From a virus, in the IMG/VR virus record IMGVR_UViG_3300044799_000048, positions 1-64,000 of that record: 64,000 bases of DNA, one strand, 5' to 3'. Shown here in pieces: positions 1 through 7,477 of the stretch. Position 1 is the stretch's first letter. Every line of letters begins with the position of its first letter. The position numbers were made by a program, and so were the translations under genes. The notes below the pieces were generated by a model. That model saw only the letters and a program-made list of their open reading frames with translations, was not told the DNA's origin and did not search any database.

Positions 1-3
1 AGG

Positions 4-1950
4 TCACATTCCACCACCTTGAAGTAAGTTCATAAGTTGTGCAAAGTCAGGAGAGATATTCTGTCCCGGAGGAGGTCCACCCATCGCCTGCGGAGGTTGC
101 ATACCCATCATCTCCATCGGCATCCCTGAAGCCGGCGGCATTGGCATACCTGGAGGACCTTGAGGAACCGTCATCGGCATTCCCGCCTGCATCTGAGCGC
201 CCGCATTCTGTTGCTGCGTCTGCGGTGCCATAGAGGGTTGCCCTTGCGGTGGCATGCCAGGAGAATTTTGTTGAGGACTCGGAGGCGCGCCTTGCGTGAC
301 ACTCTGTACCAAGGACGGATCAAACTCGCCCATAGCCTCACGGATTGCAGTCTGTCTAAGTGTCTGATCCTGCATGGCGTCTTCTTCAAGTTGCCTCTCT
401 TCTTCCTGTTCTGGATCGTCAACGTCAAGGTAATTCTCCTGAAGTGTCCTGGTAGGTAGAAGGCGACTCTGTTTCAACTGCATAGCGGCGGCAACTTTCC
501 TAGACTCGTCCTGCGGAAACTTAGCGGCGATCTTCACGTCGACGCGAAACCCTTGCATCTGGCTACCCCTGATAGGAAGGGCAAAGGGTTTGTCATGAAG
601 ACGACCGTAGACCTGCAAATTGACGTTGGAAGCGAACTGTGCAGTAAGCGAAAGGGCCTTTCGGAAGACCATCGACCAGAACCGTTCCAGATTCTTCTGA
701 AATTGGTTGAGTCGAATCCTTCCACTATCAGTCAATTGAGAGATTGCGTATCCAGAAGTCGCATTTGCTCCTTCACCGTAGGCAACAGACGGGAATGAAC
801 CTTCTTGAATCGAGTTTTCTGCGTTTGTAAGTTCCATTCGCACATCAGGAGGAGTTCCAGGCCACGTTGGGAACCCAAATTCTTCTCCGGTCTCAAGGTG
901 CGTCACATTTCCGAGTATTGCATCGAAAATCGGCTTCTCACGACCGGGATTGGTCCGAATAAATGGCGGAAGTGCAGCATAAAGCATAACTAGACGACGA
1001 TGTTGGATCAATTGCACTTCGTAGTCAAGAATTGCATTTGCAGTCGGGTAAAGTAGACTCAAACCAGTCTCTTCCGGCTCAACAGAGGTCGTCAAACGCC
1101 CACAACCGAATGTAAACGGAAGGTCGTCGTATCCTTCCATGATCTCTGGCTGGCGAATCCACTTGTTATCGGCAATAACAGCGTTTACAACTACTTCCTG
1201 GCCAAGTTTCTTGACCTTCGGCTCGTCTTGAGGACTTTGCGACGTGTCCGGTTCAGAATCGTTAGCAAATTCGAACCCCCAATAGTCAATATAGTCTACT
1301 TCTGTCCGTTCTCGGTTCTCATTTGAGTACCCGAGGTCAACTCCCCACTCGTCTTCGATGTCAGAAATGAGTCTTCGACACGAATAGATGACTTGTTTGT
1401 TGCCCCTACGTCCCCCGGTAACCGGAAAGACGTTCTTGATATCAAGAATTGTGAGGTCAAGCGGCAATTCAGAGAACGTTAGACCCGGTGTTCCCATTTC
1501 GCCAGGTGTTTGTGTAGGTTCCGCGTCACTGTTCCATGTCTGATAAACCACAACCTGTCCGTCGAGGAGTGCATTGAAGATCGCCTGCACTTCAATATCA
1601 GACCCCTGCCGCTCGTCATTGATGTAAAGCAGACCTCGGAGGAACTTGATAACGTTCTGCGCCTCTTTCTGAGAGTCCTGCGTCTCATCAACAACCCGGT
1701 ACGCCCGAATCTTCATCGGATTGGACGAAAGAATACCCACTCCCAAGTCAACGATGTTCGTCGCCTTGTTGGAAGTAATCATCTCCGTCCCCGGAAGAGT
1801 AAGAACGTTACCGATGTGCGCCTGGTGTCTCAGAAAGTACAGATCGCGCATGAAGTCAATCTGATGGTTGCGCGCGCGGAACTTACTCTGAAGATCGCGC
1901 TCCAGATTGACAATGTAATTTTTAGCTTCATCCAAGTCTATTGGAAGCAT
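4..1950 (-). CDS. portal protein
   Basis: A 648-residue protein directly downstream of the terminase large subunit gene (1-base gap), the usual place for the portal. The portal ring is the channel through which DNA enters the capsid and the attachment point of the tail. The first 520 residues are mixed alpha/beta, and the last 90 are very rich in Pro, Gln, Met and Gly, as in the tails of many portals. The call rests on position, length and overall character; no catalytic motif is expected. The stop codon lies three bases from the window edge, so the gene is complete. Confidence 0.8.
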   Translation of the reverse strand: MLPIDLDEAKNYIVNLERDLQSKFRARNHQIDFMRDLYFLRHQAHIGNVLTLPGTEMITSNKATNIVDLGVGILSSNPMKIRAYRVVDETQDSQKEAQNVIKFLRGLLYINDERQGSDIEVQAIFNALLDGQVVVYQTWNSDAEPTQTPGEMGTPGLTFSELPLDLTILDIKNVFPVTGGRRGNKQVIYSCRRLISDIEDEWGVDLGYSNENRERTEVDYIDYWGFEFANDSEPDTSQSPQDEPKVKKLGQEVVVNAVIADNKWIRQPEIMEGYDDLPFTFGCGRLTTSVEPEETGLSLLYPTANAILDYEVQLIQHRRLVMLYAALPPFIRTNPGREKPIFDAILGNVTHLETGEEFGFPTWPGTPPDVRMELTNAENSIQEGSFPSVAYGEGANATSGYAISQLTDSGRIRLNQFQKNLERFWSMVFRKALSLTAQFASNVNLQVYGRLHDKPFALPIRGSQMQGFRVDVKIAAKFPQDESRKVAAAMQLKQSRLLPTRTLQENYLDVDDPEQEEERQLEEDAMQDQTLRQTAIREAMGEFDPSLVQSVTQGAPPSPQQNSPGMPPQGQPSMAPQTQQQNAGAQMQAGMPMTVPQGPPGMPMPPASGMPMEMMGMQPPQAMGGPPPGQNISPDFAQLMNLLQGGGM

Positions 1951-1951
1951 G

Positions 1952-3403
1952 TCACGTCCTTAACTCAAATGGAAGATTCGATTTAACAGGGGGTTTCCGG
2001 AAGGGACTGATGTACCAGACCTGACCCCTCTTGGAGGGAACGTAACCGAAACGATTCACGAGGAAATAACAAAGTGCCTTTTGCGCGTGATTATTCGCGT
2101 CAATCGGAACCTCACTCACATGACGATCTTCTTTGGGGAGGCGATACTTGTACTCTCCGTACTCTCGGATGGACTGCTCACATCTGGGAGAATAATAAAG
2201 TCGAACCCCACTTCCAGAAGCCAGAAAACTTCTGTGTCGCTCAATCCCATCTGCGATAGGAACAAGTTGGCTGGAAAGACTAATCTTTGCCAAGGAAGCC
2301 CATATCTCTTCATGCGAATCTAAACCCTGATGAGTTGTTCCTGCTACGTCAATTACACCCCGCTTGACACGAGGCCACCAAGACCGCCCCCTACACTCAT
2401 CAATCATCTGCGGAGCTGTCCAACCCTGTTTGTAGACCTCATCGAAGACGTAAACAATCCCGTCAATGACCATAAGAGCAAGAACTGCATAAGCCCCCGC
2501 ATACCCCGGATCAACCGCAATCTCTACATCGTAGTCCCACGGAAGATGAATGCACTCTAACTCCTTAGACTCACCGTAAATGAGATCGAACTTGGGATGC
2601 ATCTCCATTCGTACAACATGTTTAGTCGCGTCAAACTCTTTGAAAACAAGTGTGGAAGGTTTTGATGGAATGCCGCCAAACCGTTCCATGAAGAGGTCAG
2701 GGGGGTATTGTGCTTCGATTTCCTTAAGACGAGGGTCTTCTCTACCTAATGGGTAGATTGCGGTGTTAGACCAGGTTGGAAGACTGAAACTCTTATGATC
2801 TTCCGTTCCAACTTGCCACTCCTCCCAAAGTCTTGAGTACCAAGCGCCCCCCCTTGAGGCCATCGGCTCGAACGTTCCCGTAGCCATGATGGGAGCATTG
2901 TGCTGACCCGCCCTACCAAAAACCATTAACCACGCGTAGTGGTCTAACTGCGCCACCTCACAAACTAAAATCCCATTAGGACGCCACCCGGCAATCTTCG
3001 TCGCATCTTCAGTGGACTTAGACTCAACCCGCCCCCACGGAAGAGTTACACTCCACCCCCCCACCTTGGGTGTAGCATCTCGGCACTTAATATCCAGCAT
3101 GTGCAGGTCGTCTAATAAATAGGAGAACTCTGGCCTACACAGATCGTAAGTGGGGCCTACAAGCCACCAGAGACCTTTCTCCTTGACATGAGACTCAGCA
3201 GTCGGAACCTCGGTATCTAAACTCTTGCGACCGTAGTCGAGAATCCACTTGATGATTTCCTTACTTGCAAGTAGGGACTTCCCGGCTCCTTGGCCGCCGC
3301 CGACAATGCGTACCCTCTGCGACGAGTTGTGTATCTCCAATTCTTTCTCTGATGGATGATACCCCAATGACTTCCAGAGGATGTCACGTTTTAACCTGTT
3401 CAA
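1952..3403 (-). CDS. terL: terminase large subunit
   Basis: A 483-residue packaging ATPase/nuclease. Residues 35-43 form a Walker A loop (GGGQGAGKS), and a hydrophobic strand ending in CEVAQ (about residues 145-152) is the likely Walker B region. The C-terminal half contains VDPGYAGAY and a later VIDVAG, which fit the RNase H-like nuclease domain with its Asp residues. The gene starts inside the 3' end of the HExxH gene (20-base overlap) and is followed one base later by the portal gene, so the three are probably translationally coupled. Confidence 0.92.
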   Translation of the reverse strand: MNRLKRDILWKSLGYHPSEKELEIHNSSQRVRIVGGGQGAGKSLLASKEIIKWILDYGRKSLDTEVPTAESHVKEKGLWWLVGPTYDLCRPEFSYLLDDLHMLDIKCRDATPKVGGWSVTLPWGRVESKSTEDATKIAGWRPNGILVCEVAQLDHYAWLMVFGRAGQHNAPIMATGTFEPMASRGGAWYSRLWEEWQVGTEDHKSFSLPTWSNTAIYPLGREDPRLKEIEAQYPPDLFMERFGGIPSKPSTLVFKEFDATKHVVRMEMHPKFDLIYGESKELECIHLPWDYDVEIAVDPGYAGAYAVLALMVIDGIVYVFDEVYKQGWTAPQMIDECRGRSWWPRVKRGVIDVAGTTHQGLDSHEEIWASLAKISLSSQLVPIADGIERHRSFLASGSGVRLYYSPRCEQSIREYGEYKYRLPKEDRHVSEVPIDANNHAQKALCYFLVNRFGYVPSKRGQVWYISPFRKPPVKSNLPFELRT

Positions 3404-3683
3404 TATCGTTCCTTAATTCAGGATTGTCTCGGAGTACAGACATAACCCCGCCTGCCAACGCATCTATCAACGCCTCGTCTCCATCTCTACCCGTCATGTA
3501 CAGAATCCCGTGAATAATCTCATGCCACAGGACTAGTCTCTTGAACTGGTCACACGCACCCGCAAGTACCTTGATCGTACAGGGCGAGTAACGAATCCAA
3601 CCGTCCAGCTTTTTGCCATCATCGTGTAGCTCTTCACACTCTTCATACTTGAAATCCAGCGGCCCGATTCGGATTGTTTCCAT
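3384..3683 (-). CDS. small HExxH zinc-metallopeptidase-like protein
   Basis: A 99-residue protein. Residues 54-58 read HEIIH within a hydrophobic helix (LVLWHEIIHGIL), the zinc-binding signature of metallopeptidases, and a following Asp/Glu-rich helix could supply the third ligand. Similar small HExxH proteins occur beside terminase genes in other phages, but their substrate is unknown to me. Whether it is an active protease cannot be judged from sequence. Confidence 0.65.
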   Translation of the reverse strand: METIRIGPLDFKYEECEELHDDGKKLDGWIRYSPCTIKVLAGACDQFKRLVLWHEIIHGILYMTGRDGDEALIDALAGGVMSVLRDNPELRNDIEQVKT

Positions 3684-3704
3684 TTTGCCTCCAGTTGTAA
3701 ACTG

Positions 3705-3992
3705 TTAGTTGACTACTTCTTTTTCACGGTAGTATTCGTCAATGTCTTTATCATATACAGGATGCAGACAGTTTTCTAACTCGCTAACCAAATCAACTAA
3801 CCATGGGATATCATCACGAGCACGGGCAATGAAAGCGCCGTCCTTTTCGTTTCGCACATCCGCAAGCCATATATCTTCTTTTCCATCTTTACCATAGATA
3901 GTGTTTGTATTTTCATAACTCCACGGTCCCGGAGAGGCAAAAACATAGTAACTAATGATATTAGCTAATCTCTGTTTCTGTTCTTTATTCAT
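3705..3992 (-). CDS. conserved phage protein with GPW / FIARARDDIPWL motif
   Basis: A 95-residue protein. It has an N-terminal PGPW motif and a later segment FIARARDDIPWLVDLV, a combination recurring in many phage early proteins of unknown function (Ea22-like or 'HTPGPW' type). A second protein of the same broad type is at 11985-12284. It belongs to the leftward run of small genes between the HNH gene and terminase; its start overlaps the end of the preceding 40-residue ORF. Confidence 0.7.
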   Translation of the reverse strand: MNKEQKQRLANIISYYVFASPGPWSYENTNTIYGKDGKEDIWLADVRNEKDGAFIARARDDIPWLVDLVSELENCLHPVYDKDIDEYYREKEVVN

Positions 3993-4107
3993 TAATTACT
4001 GGACGCCACTTGGATGTATCTACTGGAGGACATGCTATCCAGTCAAGTTCTTTTTGTAACCCCTCAAGAAATTCTTCCCAAGTTTCATCGTCCTTGTCGG
4101 GTTTCAT
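3985..4107 (-). CDS. small hypothetical protein
   Basis: A 40-residue acidic ORF with two Trp residues (MKPDKDDETWEEF start). It sits in the leftward small-gene run; its stop overlaps the start of the 95-residue gene by eight bases, and it starts just after the stop of the Lys-rich gene upstream. No function recognised; support comes from tight packing with its neighbours. Confidence 0.5.
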   Translation of the reverse strand: MKPDKDDETWEEFLEGLQKELDWIACPPVDTSKWRPVINE

Positions 4108-4108
4108 A

Positions 4109-4252
4109 TTATTTCTTCTCCGGTTTCTTCTTAGTCAATTTCTTCTTGGGAGTACCATTGCCTAACTTACTCTGCGCAATAGCCCACGCCTTATCTTTCG
4201 GCATCCCGTTCGCTATCAACTCATCTGCTAATTTGTGCACCTTGACTGGCAT
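4109..4252 (-). CDS. small Lys-rich protein
   Basis: A 47-residue basic protein. The N-terminal part (HKLADELIANGMPKDKAWAIA) looks like a small helical domain, and the C-terminal 17 residues are mostly Lys. This shape recurs in short phage proteins often annotated next to structural genes. A second Lys-rich small protein is encoded at 15839-15982. Nucleic-acid binding is plausible from charge only. Confidence 0.55.
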   Translation of the reverse strand: MPVKVHKLADELIANGMPKDKAWAIAQSKLGNGTPKKKLTKKKPEKK

Positions 4253-4254
4253 TG

Positions 4255-4413
4255 TTATTCCTCCAACTTCACACCACAGAACGGACAGAAGTGAATAAAG
4301 AAGTCACGGATATTATCCTCTATTTCCAATAACCATCCGCGAAATTTATCGCCAGTCAATACGACATCAACAAAATCTGGCTGCCCATCACAAAAATGGT
4401 ACTTATCTGGCAT
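4255..4413 (-). CDS. small protein with C-terminal CPFCG
   Basis: A 52-residue ORF ending in CPFCGVKLEE. A terminal CPxCG knuckle is common in small phage proteins, and the same ending (CPFCGIKL) occurs two genes upstream at 4712-4969. An early Cys (position 8) may complete a zinc site. No function known. Confidence 0.55.
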   Translation of the reverse strand: MPDKYHFCDGQPDFVDVVLTGDKFRGWLLEIEDNIRDFFIHFCPFCGVKLEE

Positions 4414-4548
4414 CTAGCCTTCTGTATCCTCTACCCCAGATACTACTATCACAAACACCGACTCCCCATCCGATACCATCAGGCAGTCCTCAGTCGTGTC
4501 AACAATCGTCCAACTATGAAACTTGCTTAGGTCAATTGTGTTGCTCAT
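4414..4548 (-). CDS. small hypothetical protein
   Basis: A 44-residue acidic ORF (MSNTIDLSKFHSW start). Its first codon overlaps the stop of the upstream gene, and its stop (TAG) immediately precedes the start of the CPFCG gene. Overlap with both neighbours is the main support. No domain recognised. Confidence 0.5.
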   Translation of the reverse strand: MSNTIDLSKFHSWTIVDTTEDCLMVSDGESVFVIVVSGVEDTEG

Positions 4549-4715
4549 TCTATTACTACCCTTATCTTTCCTATACTTACACCGGAGGTTTCTTCCATCG
4601 AACCATCATCATTAAAGACTTCCTCACCCTTGGTCTCTATCCAAGGCTCAAGGTTGACTTCAACAATCTCGCCATCAACTATCCCGTCTAGTTTGTACCA
4701 ACCGTAAATTATCAT
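4545..4715 (-). CDS. small hypothetical protein
   Basis: A 56-residue acidic, probably beta-rich ORF (MIIYGWYKLDG start). Start and stop overlap the flanking genes by a few bases, typical of a translationally coupled run. No recognised domain. Confidence 0.5.
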   Translation of the reverse strand: MIIYGWYKLDGIVDGEIVEVNLEPWIETKGEEVFNDDGSMEETSGVSIGKIRVVIE

Positions 4716-4969
4716 AGTTTAATCCCGCAAAACGGACAGTGACGTACAGGGGCACCCCAATCTTTATTAAGACTTCCCATAGTATTGTAAAACCATTCGC
4801 CACCACGGTTCTCAATTCTAGCAACATCTGGCGTATACTCACACCGGTGCTCGCCTGGCTCTTCCCAACTAATCTCAAACTCGTCAGGAACCTGATCCCA
4901 CTCTTCATTAATTCCAACGTGATTCCAGTGTTCCCCCTTATACTTCGTAGCCTTAACCGTTTTCTTCAT
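4712..4969 (-). CDS. zinc-ribbon-like protein ending in CPFCGIKL
   Basis: An 85-residue protein from the chosen ATG, which is preceded by GGGAAAG; an in-frame ATG 12 codons upstream (5005) would overlap the HNH gene. It has a Trp/Glu-rich middle, one central Cys and a C-terminal CPFCG knuckle. It resembles the widespread small phage proteins with a single terminal zinc knuckle. Function unknown. Confidence 0.6.
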   Translation of the reverse strand: MKKTVKATKYKGEHWNHVGINEEWDQVPDEFEISWEEPGEHRCEYTPDVARIENRGGEWFYNTMGSLNKDWGAPVRHCPFCGIKL

Positions 4970-4992
4970 GTTACTTTCCCGGAGTTGTTCTC

Positions 4993-5526
4993 CTAAAATA
5001 TCCACGCATTCTCTACATCAAGATACTCAGATATGGTCTTGGTATGCATGTGTCTGTTGCAGTTTCCGCACAGACTAACACAGTTGTCAAATGAGGTCGT
5101 ACCTTCTCTTGAAATCGGAATGTCATGTGCTAGTTGTATCTCTTCAGAAGAACCACAAATTATACACGGAAATGAAAAAATAATTTCTAGTTGCTCTTTA
5201 GTAAGCGTGTCACCAGCATTCTCCTTGCGAGAACGACGCACAAGTTCATTGCCTTGCTTTATTTCCGGATGTAGTAACTTGTATATCCTGTTAGACTCGG
5301 AAAGTTTTTTGGGATTAGCAGCACGCCAATTGCGTTGGTATCCCGCAAATTTATCGAGATTGCTTCGTCTGTATTTTTCCTTTGACTCTCGTAATGATCC
5401 TATACGCCCATGCCTGTATTCTTTGTTACATGCCTTACAGTAGTAATCTAATCCGTCAGGCTGGACACGGTTCTTGTAGAACTCGGAAAATGGCTTCTCT
5501 ATGCCACACCTACTACATATCTTCAT
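4993..5526 (-). CDS. HNH endonuclease
   Basis: A 177-residue protein with two metal-binding regions. Residues C4, C7, C30 and C33 form an N-terminal zinc finger common in free-standing phage HNH enzymes. The nuclease part follows: C121-C124, H134-D135, N148, C153-C156 and H159, the order expected for an HNH fold. A strong Shine-Dalgarno (AGGAGGTG) precedes the ATG. It is the first gene of the leftward terminase block, where HNH proteins can act in packaging or as mobile homing enzymes; which applies here is open. Confidence 0.85.
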   Translation of the reverse strand: MKICSRCGIEKPFSEFYKNRVQPDGLDYYCKACNKEYRHGRIGSLRESKEKYRRSNLDKFAGYQRNWRAANPKKLSESNRIYKLLHPEIKQGNELVRRSRKENAGDTLTKEQLEIIFSFPCIICGSSEEIQLAHDIPISREGTTSFDNCVSLCGNCNRHMHTKTISEYLDVENAWIF

Positions 5527-5562
5527 CTAGCACCTCCTATAGCGCTATCCTATTTTTATTAA

Positions 5563-5617
5563 GACCCTGCCAAACAGTTAGGACGTCTGTCTTTCGGTAA
5601 TGAACCTAGGCAGGGTC
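5563..5617 (-). other. inverted repeat in leader of the leftward terminase operon
   Basis: A perfect 9-base inverted repeat (GACCCTGCC ... GGCAGGGTC) encloses 37 bases upstream of the HNH gene start. It lacks a T-run on either strand, so it is not a standard terminator. On the minus strand it would fold as a long hairpin in the 5' leader. The interior holds a further short ACAG/CTGT pairing. A regulatory leader or small structured RNA is possible. The rest of 5527-6029 holds pyrimidine-rich sequence and the rightward promoter; I see no gene there. Confidence 0.35.
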
Positions 5618-5940
5618 AGACTACGTGAAACCTAAATAATTTCAAAAATCCACAGGGGGAGGTGTATGGTGTAGTGACGTGAGGTGATACGGGTCGTACG
5701 GGTGTACTGCTATTACATAGCGTGTCCCCCCATTCATTCTAGTCATCTCATTCATGTGCTATCTGTTCAGCCACGCGTCACGCGCCTGCCCCTCCCCCCT
5801 ACACTCACGCGCCTGGTCGACCTCGCCCATCATCAGTAGCACGCGCCCAGTCTGTGGGGAGAGTTTAGCGCATTCAGCTCAGGGTGTACCACTGGTCAGA
5901 CAAGCACACCTGTCTGCTTGTGATAGCTGTGCTTTGCCTA

Positions 5941-5969
5941 TTGACTTTAGGGCTCGACTGTGCTATACT
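5941..5969 (+). promoter_or_regulatory. sigma70-like promoter
   Basis: TTGACT (-35) and TATACT (-10) separated by 17 bases, 61 bases upstream of the first rightward gene at 6030. The hexamers match the promoters at 8239 and 9471 exactly. It would drive 6030-7234. Confidence 0.8.
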
Positions 5970-6029
5970 AGAATCACGGAGAGGTCAACAAATAGGCCAT
6001 TCCGTTATGTCAAGTGAGGAGCGTATATC

Positions 6030-6599
6030 ATGGATTGCACAGTATGCCCCGTAGTCAACAAGTGTCACGCGTTGAGCGCATGCAATCAACTGCGATTCTG
6101 TGAAGCATACCAGAATCCCCAGCTGTACGACTGGTCAGATGGGTATGCTGCTGGCGTCGCGTCACAGAACACAGACGACTGGGCCATCGCGCGCGGTCAA
6201 GCCGAACGTGCCGCGTACGAAACGGGATATCGCGCGGGCGTCGCGTCGGTTGACGTATCATGCTACTACTCACTCGCCGAAGTAGGGGAGCTTAAGGAAA
6301 CAGCGTACAATCAAGGGCGCGAGACTGGTAACGCTGTCGGCTTCGAACACGGTTTCGATGCGGGTGTCGCGTCAGTTGACGAAGTGGGTGCCAACGCAGA
6401 GGGTTGGCACGATGGATACCGTGCGGCAGAATCGCACGCACGCATGACAGCCAAACTCAAAAGATTGTACGCGCACGTTTGCACGAGGCGCCATAGCACG
6501 CCCATCGTGCGCGTGCGCAATGATAGCCGATGCTATTACAGCGACCCACCCACATACAGCGGCCCATACGCTACTGTATCAGACGCGTGCTACCAGTAG
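6030..6599 (+). CDS. repeat-containing accessory protein with N-terminal Cys cluster
   Basis: A 189-residue protein, first gene after the promoter at 5941, with GAGGAG before its ATG. It begins with CTVCPVVNKC (C-x2-C-x5-C) and further Cys up to position 23, likely a metal site. Residues about 30-130 contain repeats around the core G(Y/F)xAGVAS (GYAAGVASQ, GYRAGVASV, GFDAGVASV), so an internal duplication. The next two genes share the C-x2-C-x5-C motif. No known function. Confidence 0.65.
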   Translation: MDCTVCPVVNKCHALSACNQLRFCEAYQNPQLYDWSDGYAAGVASQNTDDWAIARGQAERAAYETGYRAGVASVDVSCYYSLAEVGELKETAYNQGRETGNAVGFEHGFDAGVASVDEVGANAEGWHDGYRAAESHARMTAKLKRLYAHVCTRRHSTPIVRVRNDSRCYYSDPPTYSGPYATVSDACYQ

Positions 6600-6645
6600 C
6601 ACTCACTCGCGCGCCTGCCCGCATTGTAGGCAGGCAGAGAGGAAC
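6597..6645 (+). repeat. 49-bp leader repeat, copy 1
   Basis: A 49-base sequence identical to 6820-6868. Each copy starts at the stop codon of one gene and ends just before the next start. It contains a perfect 7-bp hairpin (GCCTGCC / GGCAGGC, 9-base loop) and the Shine-Dalgarno AGAGAGGA. It acts as the intercistronic leader of 6649-6822. Confidence 0.8.
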
Positions 6646-6648
6646 ACC

Positions 6649-6822
6649 ATGTACACGACATCTCCGAACGACCAGCACCACGCCGAGCAGCAGATGAAGG
6701 GCGACGAACGCAAGCGCGCACAGGCTGACAATTGCACGCCCGCGATCAGACGCTACACTGCGTGGCGCTGCGCAGACTGCGCCTTGCTTCGCTATTGTGC
6801 TCAGGCAAAGAACGTCAAGTAG
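6649..6822 (+). CDS. small Cys-containing protein
   Basis: A 57-residue hydrophilic protein translated from the first copy of the 49-base leader. Near the C-terminus it has CADCALLRYC, the same C-x2-C-x5-C spacing as the flanking genes at 6030 and 6873, suggesting a shared metal-binding knuckle. Function unknown. Confidence 0.6.
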   Translation: MYTTSPNDQHHAEQQMKGDERKRAQADNCTPAIRRYTAWRCADCALLRYCAQAKNVK

Positions 6823-6868
6823 CACTCACTCGCGCGCCTGCCCGCATTGTAGGCAGGCAGAGAGGAAC
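6820..6868 (+). repeat. 49-bp leader repeat, copy 2
   Basis: Identical to 6597-6645, including the 7-bp hairpin and Shine-Dalgarno, and again starting on the upstream stop codon. It leads into the gene at 6873. Perfect identity suggests recent duplication of a gene-plus-leader unit or selection on the hairpin. Confidence 0.8.
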
Positions 6869-6872
6869 TACC

Positions 6873-7103
6873 ATGGCAAACCTTAATTGTTGTGGGTGTC
6901 GATTCAATCATGAATGCAATGTGCTCCGTACCATTGGCCCAGCCTTGTCTGACCCATGTGGAGCAGTGTTCGCTGAGGGTATGCGCGTGGGAGCAATGCT
7001 ATCAGACGACACACACGCAATTCAACATGAAGTTGATAAGGTGCTTGCCACTACATACGCAGAAATCGCATACAAGCGCGGCCTTAAGGATGCTAAACTA
7101 TGA
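6873..7103 (+). CDS. small Cys-cluster protein
   Basis: A 76-residue protein starting MANLNCCGC. Residues 6-15 form CCGCRFNHEC (C-x2-C-x5-C), a motif shared with the two preceding genes, followed by an alanine-rich segment with AEGMRVGAM like the repeats of the 6030 protein. Its TGA overlaps the ATG of the next gene. Function unknown. Confidence 0.65.
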   Translation: MANLNCCGCRFNHECNVLRTIGPALSDPCGAVFAEGMRVGAMLSDDTHAIQHEVDKVLATTYAEIAYKRGLKDAKL

Positions 7104-7234
7104 AGAAGCTTCTAATCGTCGCCATCGTCATCCTGCTTTGCGTGGTCGCGTTTCAGTTGTACGTGCGCACAATGTCCTACGCCCAGCAGGAACAGTTCGT
7201 CCACTTCATGTGCGCTTACGTGATCTGCCCGTAG
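7100..7234 (+). CDS. small single-span membrane protein
   Basis: A 44-residue ORF overlapping the previous gene by ATGA. Residues 3-21 are hydrophobic after two Lys (MKKLLIVAIVILLCVVAFQL), an N-in transmembrane anchor or uncleaved signal; the rest is short and Cys-containing. Last gene before the terminator at 7262. Confidence 0.6.
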   Translation: MKKLLIVAIVILLCVVAFQLYVRTMSYAQQEQFVHFMCAYVICP

Positions 7235-7261
7235 ACACGCACCGATCTACCATCACTACAT

Positions 7262-7290
7262 GAGCCAGCTCAATCCAGAGCTGGCTTTCC
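7262..7290 (+). terminator. Rho-independent terminator
   Basis: Perfect 8-bp stem GCCAGCTC / GAGCTGGC with a 6-base loop followed by TTTCCCC. It closes the 6030-7234 transcript. The stem sequence recurs in the terminator at 9277. The remainder of 7235-7477 holds the conserved box at 7318 and no convincing gene. Confidence 0.7.
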
Positions 7291-7317
7291 CCTTGCCCCA
7301 CGTGCGCCCAGGCGCAT

Positions 7318-7355
7318 CAGGAAAGCGAAATTCTAACCTAAAATACCTAAAACCG
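7318..7355 (+). repeat. conserved post-terminator box, copy 1
   Basis: CAGGAAAGCGA followed by an AT-rich stretch with TCTAA and AATACCTA. The same arrangement follows the terminator at 9277 (9321-9365), and a variant (CAGGAAAGTGA) follows a hairpin at 16803. Its role is unknown; a protein-binding site is possible. Confidence 0.45.
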
Positions 7356-7477
7356 CACCCGCTACCCGCGCCATATAATGGAAGGGCTTGCCTCGACTCG
7401 GCGTTTTCGGTGCCCCGCGACCTGACCACGGCCATAGACTGCGCTTACTACGTTAATTCACTTCGCGAAATGTAACA

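Noticed and set aside
5754-6017. An 87-codon plus-strand open frame across the promoter at 5941
   Set aside because: It overlaps a clear promoter, has no ribosome-binding site, and its composition (Ser/Arg/Cys/Pro) is that of non-coding sequence.
7260-7475. A 71-codon plus-strand open frame starting in the terminator at 7262
   Set aside because: Its first bases form the terminator stem, no Shine-Dalgarno is seen, and it crosses the conserved box.
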